Assembly: GCF_032854445.1 (NCBI RefSeq) | Contig: NC_088305.1 | Coordinates: 22,916,955-22,980,954, forward strand | Source of the DNA: Liolophura sinensis | Lineage: Eukaryota; Mollusca; Polyplacophora; Chitonida; Chitonidae | Direction of reading: 5' to 3' | DNA: 64,000 nt | Shown here: piece by piece, positions 1-11,854 of the stretch | How the letters are laid out: each line of letters starts with the position of its first letter | Position numbering within the stretch: the stretch's first letter is position 1 | The notes under the pieces: generated by a model | Told to the model about the DNA's origin: nothing | Databases searched by the model: none | What the model saw: only the letters and a program-made list of their open reading frames with translations | Program-made: the position numbers and the translations under genes

Positions 1-931
1 GCTTCTTAGGAACGTAGATTTTGTCTGTAAAATTTGCCAGCTCACTTTTCCCTTTGCGGTTCACACGAATCCGTCCGCTGGAGCGAGTGGCGGTGCAGTG
101 GAGATGATGAATGTGCACTTTCTTGCAAGGATTCAACACAGAGAATTTAAGAATGTTCTTGAAAGCCCAAATCACCACGTTTTCAGACCCTAATACATGA
201 CTTGGAAATTTCAGCTGAGCTAGAAAGTTCTGTGGTAGATGTGAACGGACAAAGAACAGGAACGAGTCATGAGAACCAGCATAAACGCTGTTCTTTTCAC
301 AGTGCGACGCGTTACGTATGCGACAACCAGTGGGCATCGGGACAGGAAATCTCCGTGTCAAGGAGTACATTACCTTATTCTTTCTCATATAGTTCAAATC
401 CAAGTCCACAAAACCATCCCCCATATAGTTGTCCGCGTTCAGGATCATAATGAAACGTCCTTGTAAAAAGCGAGACACGTAACCAAACATTTCTTGGTAG
501 GTTGGATTCTCCGTGGAGTTGTAAAAGACCACCTTGCTCATGTTGACGCCATATTGCAGTGTGAGTTTCTTGTACAACTGTTTTGGTTTGTGGCTGAACA
601 AATGGACGGATGATACGGCTGAGTGGTTTAAATTTCGTTTTAGACTGACAATATACTCCTTCTCCCGATTTATCAGCTCAGTGCCGTTCACGTGCGAGTA
701 TCTGGCCTTTGACCACTCAACCGTGTCCATGAGGGGAAATACACACACCACATCAAGATAGGGCTTCTTGGCGTCTGTTTCCTGACTGACCGGTAGAGGG
801 CGCTCCAGGAGCACAGGTGCGCCGCGATGCGTAATGACAAACCGAAAGCTTGAGAGAACCGAGAGGTAGAGAGAATACAGAAGGGCTACACTCGCGAGTA
901 GGAGCACATACACCAACCATTTCAATGACGC
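1..931 (-). CDS. Glycosyltransferase-like type II membrane protein, large 3' exon (partial, runs off window)
   Basis: Open on the minus strand from about 931 to the window edge, with no stop. A 3' splice site (TTTATTTGCAG) ends at 932, so this is an internal/terminal exon and the start codon lies upstream. The exon opens with KWLVYVLLLASVALLYSLYL-type hydrophobic sequence, a single signal anchor, followed by a lumenal domain. Motifs visible in order: LDVVCVFPLM, QLYKKL, NADNYMGDGF, KVMYSLTRRFP, SHDSFLFF, ENVVIWAF and LNPC..VHIHHLHC. The NAD-x-Y acidic motif, the later (S)HD and the final H-H-x-H-C block resemble the GT-A-like domains seen in several eukaryotic and viral glycosyltransferase-like families, so a Golgi role is inferred. 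A clear paralogue lies at 36813-37792 on the plus strand. The exact family and substrate are not known to me. Confidence 0.72.
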
Positions 932-961
932 CTGCAAATAAACGGAAAGTAAGAAGTATGT

Positions 962-965
<4 letters not shown>

Positions 966-1014
<49 letters not shown>
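966..1014. repeat. (TA)n microsatellite
   Basis: About 49 bases of uninterrupted TA dinucleotide, just upstream (in gene sense) of the minus-strand exon's acceptor and just before the Penelope-like element. Ile-Tyr repeat reading frames across it are artefacts. Confidence 0.97.
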
Positions 1015-1018
<4 letters not shown>

Positions 1019-1074
1019 AAGATCCCCTGGTGAGGAGAATTTACATAGGAAAAAAAATAATAAAAACGCCTTCA

Positions 1075-1505
1075 ACTTTCTACTGCAATTTCAAACTTCA
1101 TGTTATTTTCAAGGAATGTGACTATGAATGTCCACAGAGGTCTTTATACAGGATTTGTGTTACCAGTAACTAAGGAATATGTTACATACATGTCAAAACA
1201 GCCAGTGGTTTCGTTACATGGCATAATACCAGGATAAATTGTTGCCGAGAATAAGGTTGTACATGTATAAAGCTGTTAAATAGCGAACAATAGAAAAATC
1301 TGTACCTAAGAGTGTCTATCCACAGGGCGACTAGTGATGATGCGTCTTTATTAGCATCGAACGAACGGGGATAATCTGTGACATAATATTTGTACGTATA
1401 CAATGAGTGATATATACAATGAGTAATAAAAATGAACTGGTTTGACAAAATTAATAAACATAAATTATACAAGCATGTGGTACATCATGATATTATGAGA
1501 TATCC
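1075..1505 (-). repeat. Inverted copy of the Penelope element tail (left arm)
   Basis: Reverse complement of this segment aligns along its length with 2823-3255, for example through CTTGTATAATTTATG, TCACAGATTATCC and CCTTGAAAATAACATGAAG. Differences are scattered substitutions and small indels. Confidence 0.85.
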
Positions 1506-1559
1506 GATTTGAAATTTAGACCAATTATAACTGGTCCTTGCTCTCTTACACAAAGGCTT

Positions 1560-2420
1560 AGCCGCATTGGCTCCTTTTGATGTGAACAGTTTATATAGCA
1601 AACATTCCGCACGAGCTAGGAATAGAAGCAATACAATAATGGTTAAATCAACATCCCGAATCACTGGACAAACGTTTCAAAAACGAATTTCTAACACACT
1701 GTATAAAATTTATCTTAAACAATAACTCCTTCTGTTTTAACGATTGTCATTATGTACAAATTCTTGGGACAGCAATGGGAACAAAGATGGTCCCGGTTTA
1801 TGCAACATTAGTAATCGGCTGTTTAAAAATATCTCTTTACAAAAAAATAGAAATCATGTTTGGACATGTTTGGAAAAGATACCTGGATGACTGTTTTATT
1901 TTCTGGCCAAAGGGAGCCGGGCCGATTGATCTTTTTGATAGCCTCAATAACCTTCATCCCCAAATATCCTTCACAATGGAAGTAAATTCTAAGTCAATAT
2001 CCTTTTTAGACATACTTGTCTTGAAAGAGGGGACTTCTATATCAACTGATATTTATCGAAAACCTACGGACACACAACTCTATCTTCATTTTAGTACTAG
2101 TCACCCGCGTCATACTCGAGAAAATATCCCATATTCCCTTGCCAGAAGAATCTGTACAATAGTAAAGGTAAAATCGAACAAAATGAGAGATTAATAGAAC
2201 TTAAATCATGTCTACGCAACAGGGGCTATCCAGAAGGATTAATTGACAAAGGAATTAGGACCGTTGTGAATACCTTACCATTTCTAAAAAACAGTGACAG
2301 GGTGACAAATATTCTAGCCAAATCTAAGGTCAATAATTGCAAACGACAGGCCCTAAGCCTCAAAAAAATGTTAACTCGCGCTCACTTTCAGAAAAAAAAC
2401 TCCAGCAGTTTCTAAATGCA
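1560..2420 (+). pseudogene. Penelope-type reverse transcriptase, C-terminal fragment
   Basis: Reading across frames gives the sequence of a Penelope RT: a DVNSLY block near 1577, then (after a shift) a PESLDKRF segment, then GTAMGTK near 1770 and the catalytic box RYLDDCFIFW near 1880. This is followed by the SFLDI and TDIYRKPTDT blocks that follow the catalytic box in this family. The frame 1775-2194 is open and is followed by a further shift into a Lys-rich linker that leads to the endonuclease. The N-terminal fingers region is absent. At least two frameshifts make it non-functional. Confidence 0.85.
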
Positions 2421-2491
2421 ATAAACCTAGATGTGGAGCAAGTATACACATGTCAGAAGGATCAAGCTTTTAGTTTGAGAGAGAAATTTCT

Positions 2492-2818
2492 TTGTTTAAT
2501 GTAAAATTTGACATGTGCTGCACTGTAAAAAATGTTGTATATGCACTTGTTTGCATGGGATGTGACAAACAATATATTGGCCAGACCTCAGATCTCCGCT
2601 CCAGATTGACGCTGCATCGACAACATATCAACAACGAGGAATGTTGTCATCTTCCAATCAGCAAGCACATACGCTCATGCACATTGTCATTGACTCCCTC
2701 GCTTAAAGTCTTTCCATTTTATAAAGTATTAGATGGAAATCAAGCCACCTTATATGTAAAAGAAACTTTCTTCATAAATAAATACAACCCATGTCTCAAT
2801 GGTAGTCATCGGAGCTAA
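2492..2818 (+). CDS. GIY-YIG endonuclease domain of Penelope-like element
   Basis: About 108 codons open to a TAA at the end. The GIY-YIG signature is seen as VVYALVCMGC followed by KQYIGQT, with the conserved Arg in SDLRSRLTLHRQHI and the metal-binding Glu in KETFFINKYNP. A second Cys/His set (CMGCDKQY) fits the extra zinc-binding element known in Penelope endonucleases. In intact elements it is fused C-terminal to the RT; here the linker is broken by shifts between 2194 and 2492, so this fragment is unlikely to be translated on its own. Confidence 0.85.
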   Translation: MFNVKFDMCCTVKNVVYALVCMGCDKQYIGQTSDLRSRLTLHRQHINNEECCHLPISKHIRSCTLSLTPSLKVFPFYKVLDGNQATLYVKETFFINKYNPCLNGSHRS

Positions 2819-2822
2819 CATC

Positions 2823-3255
2823 GTATCTCATATGATCAGGTACCACATGCTTGTATAATTTATGTTGGTTAATTTTGTCAAATCAGTTCATTTTTATTAC
2901 TCATTGTATATATTATACATTGTATATGTACAAATATTATGTCACAGATTATCCGCCGGGTCATCTGTTCGATGCTAGTAAAGACGCATCATCACAAGTC
3001 GTCCTGCGGATAGACACCCATAGGTACTGATTTTTCTATTGTTCGCTACTTAACAGTTTTATACATGTCGACCTGGTTCCCAGCAACAATTAATCTATGT
3101 ATTATGCCATGTAACTAAAACACTGCTTGTTTTGATATATACGCAACATTTTCCTTAGTTACTGGTAACACATATCCTATATAAAGACCTCTATTCATAT
3201 TCCTTGAAAATAACATGAAGTTTAAAACTGAAGTTGGAATATAGCAGAATGTAGA
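2823..3255 (+). repeat. Penelope element 3' tail (right arm)
   Basis: Non-coding sequence directly after the endonuclease stop; partner of the inverted arm at 1075-1505. It ends around a run shared by both arms (ATGAAGTTT...GTAGAAAGTT). Confidence 0.8.
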
Positions 3256-3411
3256 AAGTTAAGAAGTCTACATTTCGTGGACGTGTGGTACGTGTAACAG
3301 GTCATTTAATCTTGGTCAACGGGGGGCATATCCCGCCTATAAGAAATTGTTCCAGATGGGCCAATATTTTATTGTTGTCTGTAACAAATCAGTGTTGCTG
3401 CGTAAAACGTG

Positions 3412-4002
3412 TAGTCTACAGACCACAGAGATAGTCTACAGACCACAGAGATAGTCTACAGACCACAGAGATAGTCTACAGACCACAGAGATAGTCTACA
3501 GACCACAGAGATAGTCTACAGACCACAGAGATAGTCTACAGACCACAGAGATAGTCTACAGACCACAGAGATAGTCTACAGACCACAGAGATAGTCTACA
3601 GACCACAGAGATAGTCTACAAACCACAGAGATAGTCTACAAACCACAGAGATAGTCTACAAACCACAGAGATAGTCTACAAACCACAGAGATAGTCTACA
3701 AACCACAGAGATAGTCTACAAACCACAGAGATAGTCTACAAACCACAGAGATAGTCTACAAACCACAGAGATACTCTACAAACCACAGAGATACTCTACA
3801 AACCACAGAGATAGTCTACAAACCACAGAGATAGTCTACAAACCACAGAGATAGTCTACAAACCACAGAGATAGTCTACAAACCACAGAGATAGTCTACA
3901 AACCACAGAGATAGTCTACAAACCACAGAGATAGTCTACAAACCACAGAGATAGTCTACAAACCACAGAGATAGTCTACAAACCACAGAGATAGTCTACA
4001 AA
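3412..4002. repeat. 20-bp satellite array (about 29-30 monomers)
   Basis: Monomer ATAGTCTACAGACCACAGAG repeated head to tail with no spacer. The first ten or so monomers read 'ACAGACC', the remaining ones 'ACAAACC', with a sharp switch near 3620. Two monomers near 3772-3792 carry ATACTC in place of ATAGTC. The right end runs directly into a SINE fragment. Confidence 0.98.
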
Positions 4003-4160
4003 CCAGCTGTGCTGGCTTCCTCTCCGGCAGTACGTGGAAAGGCCAGGCAGCAATCTGCCCGGTTTCCTCCCACCATTATGCTGGTCGCCGTCGTGTAAAT
4101 GAAATATTCTTGAGTTTGAATACGGCGTAAAACGCCAATTAAATCAATAAATAAACAAAT
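4001..4160 (+). mobile_element. SINE 3' fragment (same family as 11855-12130)
   Basis: Begins at CCAGCTGTGCTGGCTTCC and continues with CTCTCCGGCAGTACGTGG, CCCACCATTATGCTGG and CGGCGTAAAACGCCAATTA, matching the body and tail of the complete SINE at 11855. The tRNA head is missing: the last satellite monomer (ACAAACCAG) passes straight into the SINE at its CCAG. Confidence 0.85.
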
Positions 4161-4486
4161 AGTTTACAAACACTGCTGCGTAAGAACAAAGAATTAGGTG
4201 TTTTGTACAGCCTAGAACCGATTTGTTTAGTCGATGAATGTTTCTCCTGATCAGAGCTTAATGCCTTGTTCGCGTTCAAGCAGAATCCTGCAAAGCTTGA
4301 AATAGGTGGTGAAATAGATAAATAAACAAATTTAGAGGGAAATGCACCACGATGATGTAACATACCAAATGGATATGTGTTCACGTCATGACTGGATAAA
4401 ATTAATTAAGGCCATACATTTGACGCGTTACGGTAAGTAGCTTATCCAACCCACATGGCCAGGTCCCACCTTCATCTGAGGTCACC

Positions 4487-4829
4487 GGCCCGGATAGCAC
4501 AGTTGGTAGAGCGTCCGCTTCGGGACCGGTAGATCAAGGATCCTTGATCGAGTCACACCTAAGACTTTAAAAGAGGAAGTTGTAACTTCCTCGCTTGGCG
4601 TTCAGTATGAAGGGGATAATGCAACGACTGGTTGACCCGTATCAGTATAATGGCTCGGGCGGGGCAGCTAACTTGCCTTCGGTAAGTCGTCTCAGTGAAG
4701 CGGCCCTAATTAAAAGAGCGGTGGAAATCTGTCCTGCAACAAGGAGGTACATTACACGTACATGCACCTTAATGATTCCTTCGTCGTCCGACGTTAAACC
4801 CCAAGCACTCACTCACTCACTCATCTGAG
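4487..4829 (+). mobile_element. tRNA-derived SINE, CACTCA-tailed family
   Basis: The head is tRNA-like: box A in GGATAGCACAGTTGGTAGAGCG and box B in GATCGAGTCACA. The body includes AAGAGGAAGTTGTAACTTCC and GGTTGACCCGTATCAG, and the tail GACGTTAAACCCCAAGCACTC followed by ACTC repeats. I recognise this as a SINE widespread in molluscan genomes. A 77-codon frame inside it is not a gene. Confidence 0.85.
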
Positions 4830-7070
4830 GTCAGCTGCCAAAGACTATCTGTATCCGACCACGTGATCTTTTTCTTTGGAATCGCTGGTTATGCAATACC
4901 TTTCAGCCAGATAAACACTCTCAAACCCATCCCAAATTATAGCTTATTTCTCTCAACGAACATCGCTATTATGATTCCGAACAGAATTATGTAACGTGCT
5001 GCAAGAACAACGTCAATCTGATCTGATTTTTTCTGACGATTTAATTTGAAAACAATTCCCAAGTTATATCATGCAGGCCCAATCACATTAAGAAAAATAA
5101 TTTTCTATATTCTTAGCCACTTTCTCAGAAAAGTACTTGCTTCACAAAAGGCTGTTTTTTTGTAGTTAGATCCTACATAAAGGTACTCGCGTTGTGTGAG
5201 AAGCAAAACATTTGTGTTTCCAATACGGCGGCACGTTTCCACGAGGCAAGACGCGAGAGCCTCGCTTTTCTATCCTCGATTTCCCAAATATGACAGGAGG
5301 CTAGTGCACAGAAAAAGAGGAGATTTGACAAAGTTTAACCAAAATTTATGGTTACGGAAAGACAATCTAAAGTGAAATGAACTGTTAGTTACGTGGTAAA
5401 TGCACTATTCTACATATGCAGATTATTGGCTTTTAATTTTGCCCAGGCTTTTGCCACAAATGTACATCATACAGTAAGGTATAGAAAAAGAATGACCACT
5501 TACCCGCCTTGATAGACTAAACACATTCATGTTGTAATGCGGTTATTCCAAAGTTAAAACCAGCTGTACACCAGAGTTGTGTTATAACTTTGAAGTGCAT
5601 GTGCACATATAAAACATCACAAGCTCCTGACAGGTACAATATATTGGTAGCTTTACGTTTCTTCCACTCTGCATTCGTCGACCTGAGTCAAGCAACATGC
5701 AATTCCCAGAGGAAAACAGGCGATTGCTTTTAAGACAATGTCCAGTTCAAAACCGGTTACCGGCTTGGCGTCTACTCAGCGGGTGTATGCACGTCTTGAC
5801 AGTCATGGGTCACTAATCACCTTCAACAGTGCGTGTTCCCCCCCCCTTACTCCTCGCCGGGTTGAGGTTTTGGTGACATTTCCACCGAAATCGTACATAC
5901 CGCCTTTTATCTGAGCTGATCAGTGGGAACTGTACACTCCGCCACGGTAAACTGGTTGTGTACACCTAGTCTGCCATCACCCCTACAGCAACAAGACACT
6001 ATACAAGGGGTTAGCATGAGCGTAGAGCATTTTACCTCCATGGGGGCAAGGAGTAGATTGTTGTCGGTGTGGAAGTCACACTGACCGACAGACAAACTAT
6101 CTCAAAACCGTCACAAGCTTTCATCTAACATACTGGAGAAAGAGAAAGAGAGGGTGAACTGCCCGCCAGTGGACATTGGCAACGTACCAGTTTTGTACAT
6201 TATGTAAGGAGAAATCACGCTTTGTAGAGCTAGATTTGCAAGTTATCGGATAGGCTCGTGTTCACGTGTCATCATTTTGAATTAAAGGAGATGGAAACAT
6301 AAAAATGATACAAAATTCAGAAGAAAGAGTGTAAAAATTTTTTTTTCAAATAAGGTCTTTCATATTTTTTTTCGATTTTTGAGTATTTGAAAATATTTCT
6401 GTATGGTTGGGATTAGGGACCACCTCTTGGTATTTTTCGTATTTGGATCATAATGTTCTAAATACCCACCATACAAAAATTATTTTCAAGTGTCTTTTTC
6501 TCTTTAAAGAAGTATGGATAAAATATTGAAGACAACATTCAAAGCTAACTTTTCGCACTCTTTCATCTGAACTCGATTCGCGTGAGTTATATGGCAGTTT
6601 TGAAAGTACACTAAAGCTTTTTTAGCTTGCCACGACCCTGCAAAAGAAGACAGCAGGGGAATTGTTAGCTTGGAAGTGTTGAGGGGGTGGTGTAGGGACA
6701 GATAGATTTAATTTCTCCTGGTGTGTGTGTGGGGGGGGGGGATGGGGGGGGGATCAAGGGCAACCTGTGCAAACCCCAGCTGAGTGGACGACAAAACCAG
6801 TTTTCATCTGCGTAATTGTAAAAATACGCGAGGAATACCATTAGAAAAATGAGTTCTTGATCAGAATCGATGCGTTCAGGCCTACGTGAAGTTACGCATT
6901 TCGGTATGAGGACATCTCGTCTCTCTACGGTTTGTCAAACAGGCTACTGTTGTCACTTTCTGTTCGTCTGTCCAAAACTATTGAACTTACGAGTAAAGTA
7001 CAACATAAGTTATACTTATGTCTACTGACCGCAGACTAAATTAAAACTTCTGCACTGTAAAGACTCGACC
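4830..7070. other. Intergenic, no gene or repeat recognised
   Basis: No long open frames, no coding motifs on either strand. It contains only simple features: a C run near 5839, T-rich tracts near 6340-6370, and a GT then G-rich stretch at about 6720-6752. Confidence 0.6.
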
Positions 7071-7074
7071 AGCA

Positions 7075-7745
7075 TGAACAGACTATTGACTTGCTCATTT
7101 GGTTTGAGGATTATTTAAAAGATCGAAAGCAAAGGGTTGTACTAAACGGTTCCCAATAAAATCTTAGAATTTTAAATGCCGGAGTTCCCCAGGGTTCCCT
7201 CTTGGGTCCTTTATTGTTCCTTGTCTATATAATTGACCTTTCAAATTAAATTACTAATGATATCAAGTTATTTGCTGATGACCAACTGACACAGAAAAAC
7301 ATTAATAGTTCCATAATTACGACATTGAAAAAACTGATTGTGGGCCTAAAACTTGGCTTGTTGACTTTAATTCAACATAGACGGTAGCATTTACTGTTTC
7401 AAGACGCAGACAACCATCGCAGTTTATCATTTTAGTTTTCAGGTAAAAATATAATTTCAGCTACATCGCACAAGCATTTAGGATTAATCTTTAACACTGG
7501 GAGCCGGAGTAATCACATAGACAACCTTGTCGAAGCTTCAAATAAAAAATTCTACATGTTCAGAGCACTTAGATATCGTCTTAGTAGAAATGCCTAGAAA
7601 TTATGCACAATTGTTCTATAGTACCATCTGTGGAATATGCAGACATAGTCTGGGACAATATCAGTAAAAACCGAGTAAATATCATCCAAAAGGACGCACC
7701 AATCACTGGTTTAACTAAAAAGGGCTGCCTCTAACCTACTCTATG
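7075..7745 (+). pseudogene. LINE (non-LTR) reverse transcriptase fragment
   Basis: Conceptual translation shows RT blocks in order: a Trp-rich DYLKDRKQRV segment, GVPQGSLLGPLLF near 7180 and LFADD near 7270, followed by an HLGLIF block and a K-F-Y-M-F-R-A-L-R-Y segment. This order is standard for Jockey/CR1-type non-LTR elements. Several in-frame stops and shifts interrupt it, and no endonuclease domain or tail is present. It ends where dispersed repeat copy A begins. Confidence 0.85.
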
Positions 7746-10415
7746 AAGAGTCAGTTAAATTTGTGAATCATGTGATTAATGTGTGCATTCCATTCAGTTC
7801 AATGGATTCCATCATTCCTCGGCCTCTCAGTGAGTGATACATTTGCAGATATGTTCAGATTTTCCGTCACTCAGATTCATGGTTTTGGAGTCAAAGTGCT
7901 ATGATTGATTTTACATTGTATTTGCTATATTAAATTGTTCCTAATTGTGTGATCTTCACATTTTTTTAAAAGAAATTGACAATGCACTGTAATTTTATTT
8001 GACAAATTTATTGACATTATTGACATCTGACCGACAAGGATTGAAGTATGGACATGAAATATTAATTTCAACACTGCTATAAAAGTTTATGGATGGATAA
8101 ATTTGTGTTTAGCTTTAAAACCCGGTGAACCACGGAAATCATTTGACATTGACTCCAATTCGAGTTTTAAGTATCAAACTAACTCTACAAATAATTACAG
8201 TTTGCAATATATTCTATTTTGTTTTCAATTGAAATTTGTTTGCATTAGAAATATATACATGGGCAGATTTTTAGAAGCAAAATTTGTTAACGAATGTAAT
8301 ACCACTAGCTTTTCTTCAAAAAAAGGGGGACGTGATATTGTCATAGTTTGCCACGAGCATTTGTTTACATCATAACACATGTGTATGTTTACATCACATG
8401 ATCAGCTTCCCTATATTAATAATCATGAACGTTGCAGCACGACACAGACCAACATTAGAACTTCCTTTTTTCGGGAGTTACGAATGTAATTCTGTGTATT
8501 TTATGGTGAAAAGTCTTTTCTTGCTGTCAGCCTGCCGTTTTTGGTGTACAGGTGCATCCTTGGTATCAAGGTGGTTGAAATGGTCTAAGGTTTGGGCAGG
8601 TATGAGTTTTAATGATGAGAGTTTGAGATTCTGGGCGAGAGGACACAAGGAGACAGGTAGTAAAGAGGCTGCGAGTGACGTCCCCTTGGCGTTGATAGAC
8701 ACCCTACCCAGCTTCCGGCATAGAAAGGTCCGCATTTTGTCGGTCAACCTTTGTCAAGATTTTTATGGCTTCTTTCTCACAGGCTGGGCGAGGTATGCAC
8801 CAAAGCTTATTGGCTACGGAATGTTTGGGACTGAGCTACAGCGCTGAACGTTAACATTGTGGCTTATGGAAAACTAATGGGGGTCTGTGGTCAGCATAGC
8901 AATTCGCTAATATTACCAAAGTAATATAACTGCGGGACTACTCAAGGTCATATGGTCAGTTGAATAGCGTGACTGTCTGAATGGAGACGCTGCTTCGAGC
9001 CTTTTATTTATTTACACTTTCTTACGTCAAAAGACGTTAACATTACACAAAATTCTCTGCGGTTTAATTTTTATCAGATAACTTAAGCGATATGTACCCA
9101 TGATTCATTTGCTGAGTGTCCGACATTTTTATTAGCTTAATTATGTAAGTGTCAGTTATTCATACAAAGATTAACAGGTGTGTAAGTTTGAATTATGTCC
9201 TAAATTTTCACCAAGCTTGGTAACATGAACAAAGGTAGTTTTAGCGTGTGTAATCTGAGCAGTTATGAAATGTTTACGTGTACTCGAACGGTTGATCGAT
9301 TGTGTGGGAACGCACACGGCTGTAATGGTTTCCTCTCAGTAAGCAAAACCACATATTGTAGCTCCAATTGGATGTTTAACTCTGTCTCGTCTTATACATA
9401 AATTGTAAGACAGCGGGACAGTGTTAAAAGATCTTATGAAGTTAATTACTGTACTGAGTAGGTTGTACAGTGCTAACAGGGTTTGTAACCTTGGCAACTA
9501 TATGGACACAGACCCACATTACAACTTCCGTTTTTCGGTAGAAACGATTGTAGTTCTGTGTATTTTAGGGTATAAAGTCTTTTTTTGCTCCCAGACGGCC
9601 ATGTTTGGTGTACAGGTGCATGCTTGGTATTAAAATGCTGGAAACTGTCTAAACTTTGAGGAGGTATGAGCTTTATTGATGAAAGTTGGAAATTCTGGGC
9701 GAGAGGACACAAGGTGTGAGGTAGTGATGAGGCGGCGAGTGACGTCCCCTTGGCGTTGGTAGGCACACCTCCCAGCTGCCAGCATGGAAAGGTCCAGGTT
9801 TTGACGGTCAACCCATGTCAAGATTTTTATGGTTTGTTTTTCACAGGCTGGGCCAGGTATGCACCAAAGCAAATTGGCCACGGAATGTTTGGGACTTAGC
9901 TACAGCGCTAGACGTTAACTTTGTCGTTTATGGAAAATTAATGAGGGTCTGAGGCCTGTACTGACAAAGTCACCAAAATATGTCACTGTGCGCTCAGATT
10001 TTGCAGCAGCCTAATTATTTTTGGTGGGTATGTCTGGGATGTGTTTTGCATTGATTGACCCATTTTATAGCTTCTTGAGGCTATTTATTTACTGAAAATA
10101 TCCATTTTTATGTAAAATTAGCAAAATACTCCTCAGTGTAGGGTAACATGTGTATAGGCATTCTGAAATGAACAACATGCAACGTTCTAGTATTCCTACG
10201 CTTGAAAATGGAGACATTCGGAGCAGAAATTGCTACAAAAATTGAAAATTTCAGTGTTTATAGTGAAAACGGAGCCTGTTGACTGTGGACTGGAGCATTG
10301 ACAAGGGATGGCTGATATGGCATTGCCTCCTACAATGACTCCATCACACATTTGTGGAAGAAAAAACACCTTAGTTGACTTGTTTATATGGCCAGGAAGG
10401 GAGAGCTTTATTTAG

Positions 10416-11182
10416 TGTTATGTGCACGACTGCCGTCAGTTTCTAAATTTAGCTTGCCACTGTTTACATACGCTGAGTTCAGCGCCTGCTGTCTGCCTCT
10501 ACCTTAGAATATTCCAGAATGCGCTCAGTTCGGTGCCTGTTTGTTTACATCAAGTGTTCAGGAATTTTCTTATTCTAGACAATTCCACCAGGCTATATAA
10601 GACCTATGAAAGCAGGGAGAACGGAGAGAACAGTGAAAGGAAAAAGGAGAATTATTGAGAGCTTGGATGCTTTCGCTGTGTATTACTTTAGTTGGCCATT
10701 TGTGCTGAATTTTGGTGTCTCTATAGCCTCTGGCTTTGTTATATCCTATCTCCACCGAGCACTTGTTCAGTCTGAACTTGTATGTTTAATTTGTGCTCTT
10801 GTACACACAGTGCCCATTAGTACACGGACCCTGTCTGTGGAATTTTGTGTATTTCGTCATACACTCAGTTATACTGTGGATTTTCCCTCTTGTGAATTTG
10901 CCTCTGAGCATTTATGCCTGTGTGGTATATATATTGTGGAATATATGCGTCCGTTTAGACTTGACACCGTAAGTACTTTAGTATTTGTATAGATACTGCT
11001 ATCCTTTCTTGTTAAACTTAAGTACTTTAGTATTTGTATAAGTCTTATTATCTGTTCTTGTTAAGGTAATAAATTGTTGTAAAATAAAATCTGCTGGTTT
11101 TGGTTACTTTTTTGTGCGGTTAAACTGTCGTGTATTTCGAACAAGCTATCTCTTTATAATACAGACAGTTTGGGTCGTAACA
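10416..11182 (+). mobile_element. Gypsy solo LTR with 4-bp target duplication
   Basis: Bounded by TGTTATGTG...GGGTCGTAACA (inverted TGTTA/TAACA ends) and flanked by TTAG on both sides (10412-10415 and 11183-11186). Its first about 170 bases match 41545-41720 and the remainder matches 42950-43548, which identifies it as the intact LTR of the element whose broken copy lies in Polinton-2. Confidence 0.85.
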
Positions 11183-11854
11183 TTAGATCCCAAGCTTAAT
11201 TGCTCACACGTGTGCCACAACACACGCTGTGTAAATGTGGATCACATAAGCGTTAAACCGCATGGTATTGTCAGCTTGACAAGGAAAGCTCGCCTGACAA
11301 ATTATGTAAGTGTCAGTTATTCATACAAAGATTAACAGGTGTGTAAGTTTGAATAATGTCATAAGTTTTCACCAAGCTTGGTAACATAAACAAAGATAGT
11401 TTAGCGTGTGTAATCTGAGCAGTTATGAAATGTTTACGTGTACTCGAACAGCTGATGGTTTGTGTAGGAACGCACACGGCTGTAATGGTTTCCTCTAAGT
11501 GAGAAAAACCACATATTGTAGCTCCAATTGGATGTTTAAATCTGTCTCATCTTATACATAAATTGTAACATAGCGGGACAGTGTTAACAGTTCTTACGTA
11601 GTTAAATACTATACTGAGTAGGTTGTACAGTGCTAACAGGGTTGGTGACCTAGGCAACTATAAGGCCACAGTGTTTGCGCTGTATACGTTACCTCCCTTG
11701 ACTTAAATTTGAATTCTTTACAATGATTTACAAGTTTGGTCATATGATAATATGGTTAATTTAAACTAAACAAACTGTAAATTACTATGGTTTAGTTTGA
11801 TAATACTGATACTGATTACTGTATGTACCCATGTATTTTGATAAATAATGAATA

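Larger units (their letters stand above)
1075..3255 (+). mobile_element. Penelope-like element, 5'-truncated, with inverted 3'-tail copy
   Basis: The core 1505-2820 encodes the C-terminal half of a Penelope-type reverse transcriptase followed by a GIY-YIG endonuclease, the diagnostic domain order of Penelope-like elements. The non-coding tail immediately after the endonuclease stop (2823-3255) occurs again in reverse complement at 1075-1505, giving arms of about 430 bases around a 1.3-kb core. Terminal copies in direct or inverted arrangement with 5' truncation are typical of this class. No target duplication was found. Confidence 0.85.

Noticed and set aside
202-761. Plus-strand frames over the first kilobase
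   Set aside because: They are shadows of the minus-strand exon; the same shadow pattern appears opposite the paralogue at 37179-37553.
1182-1472. 96-codon minus-strand frame as a gene
   Set aside because: It is the inverted copy of the non-coding Penelope tail; the matching plus-strand segment at 2823-3255 is not coding.
3412-4002. CRISPR-like array
   Set aside because: The 20-bp units are contiguous with no unique spacers, and the sequence is eukaryotic; it is a satellite.
4487-4570. tRNA gene
   Set aside because: Box A and B motifs belong to a SINE head: the fold is degraded and a SINE body and tail follow directly. The same applies to 11862-11955 and to the minus-strand heads near 34515-34900.
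8398-8847. 149-codon frame as a host gene
   Set aside because: Lies in the dispersed repeat, is present in other copies with breaks, has competing frames on both strands, and matches no family known to me.
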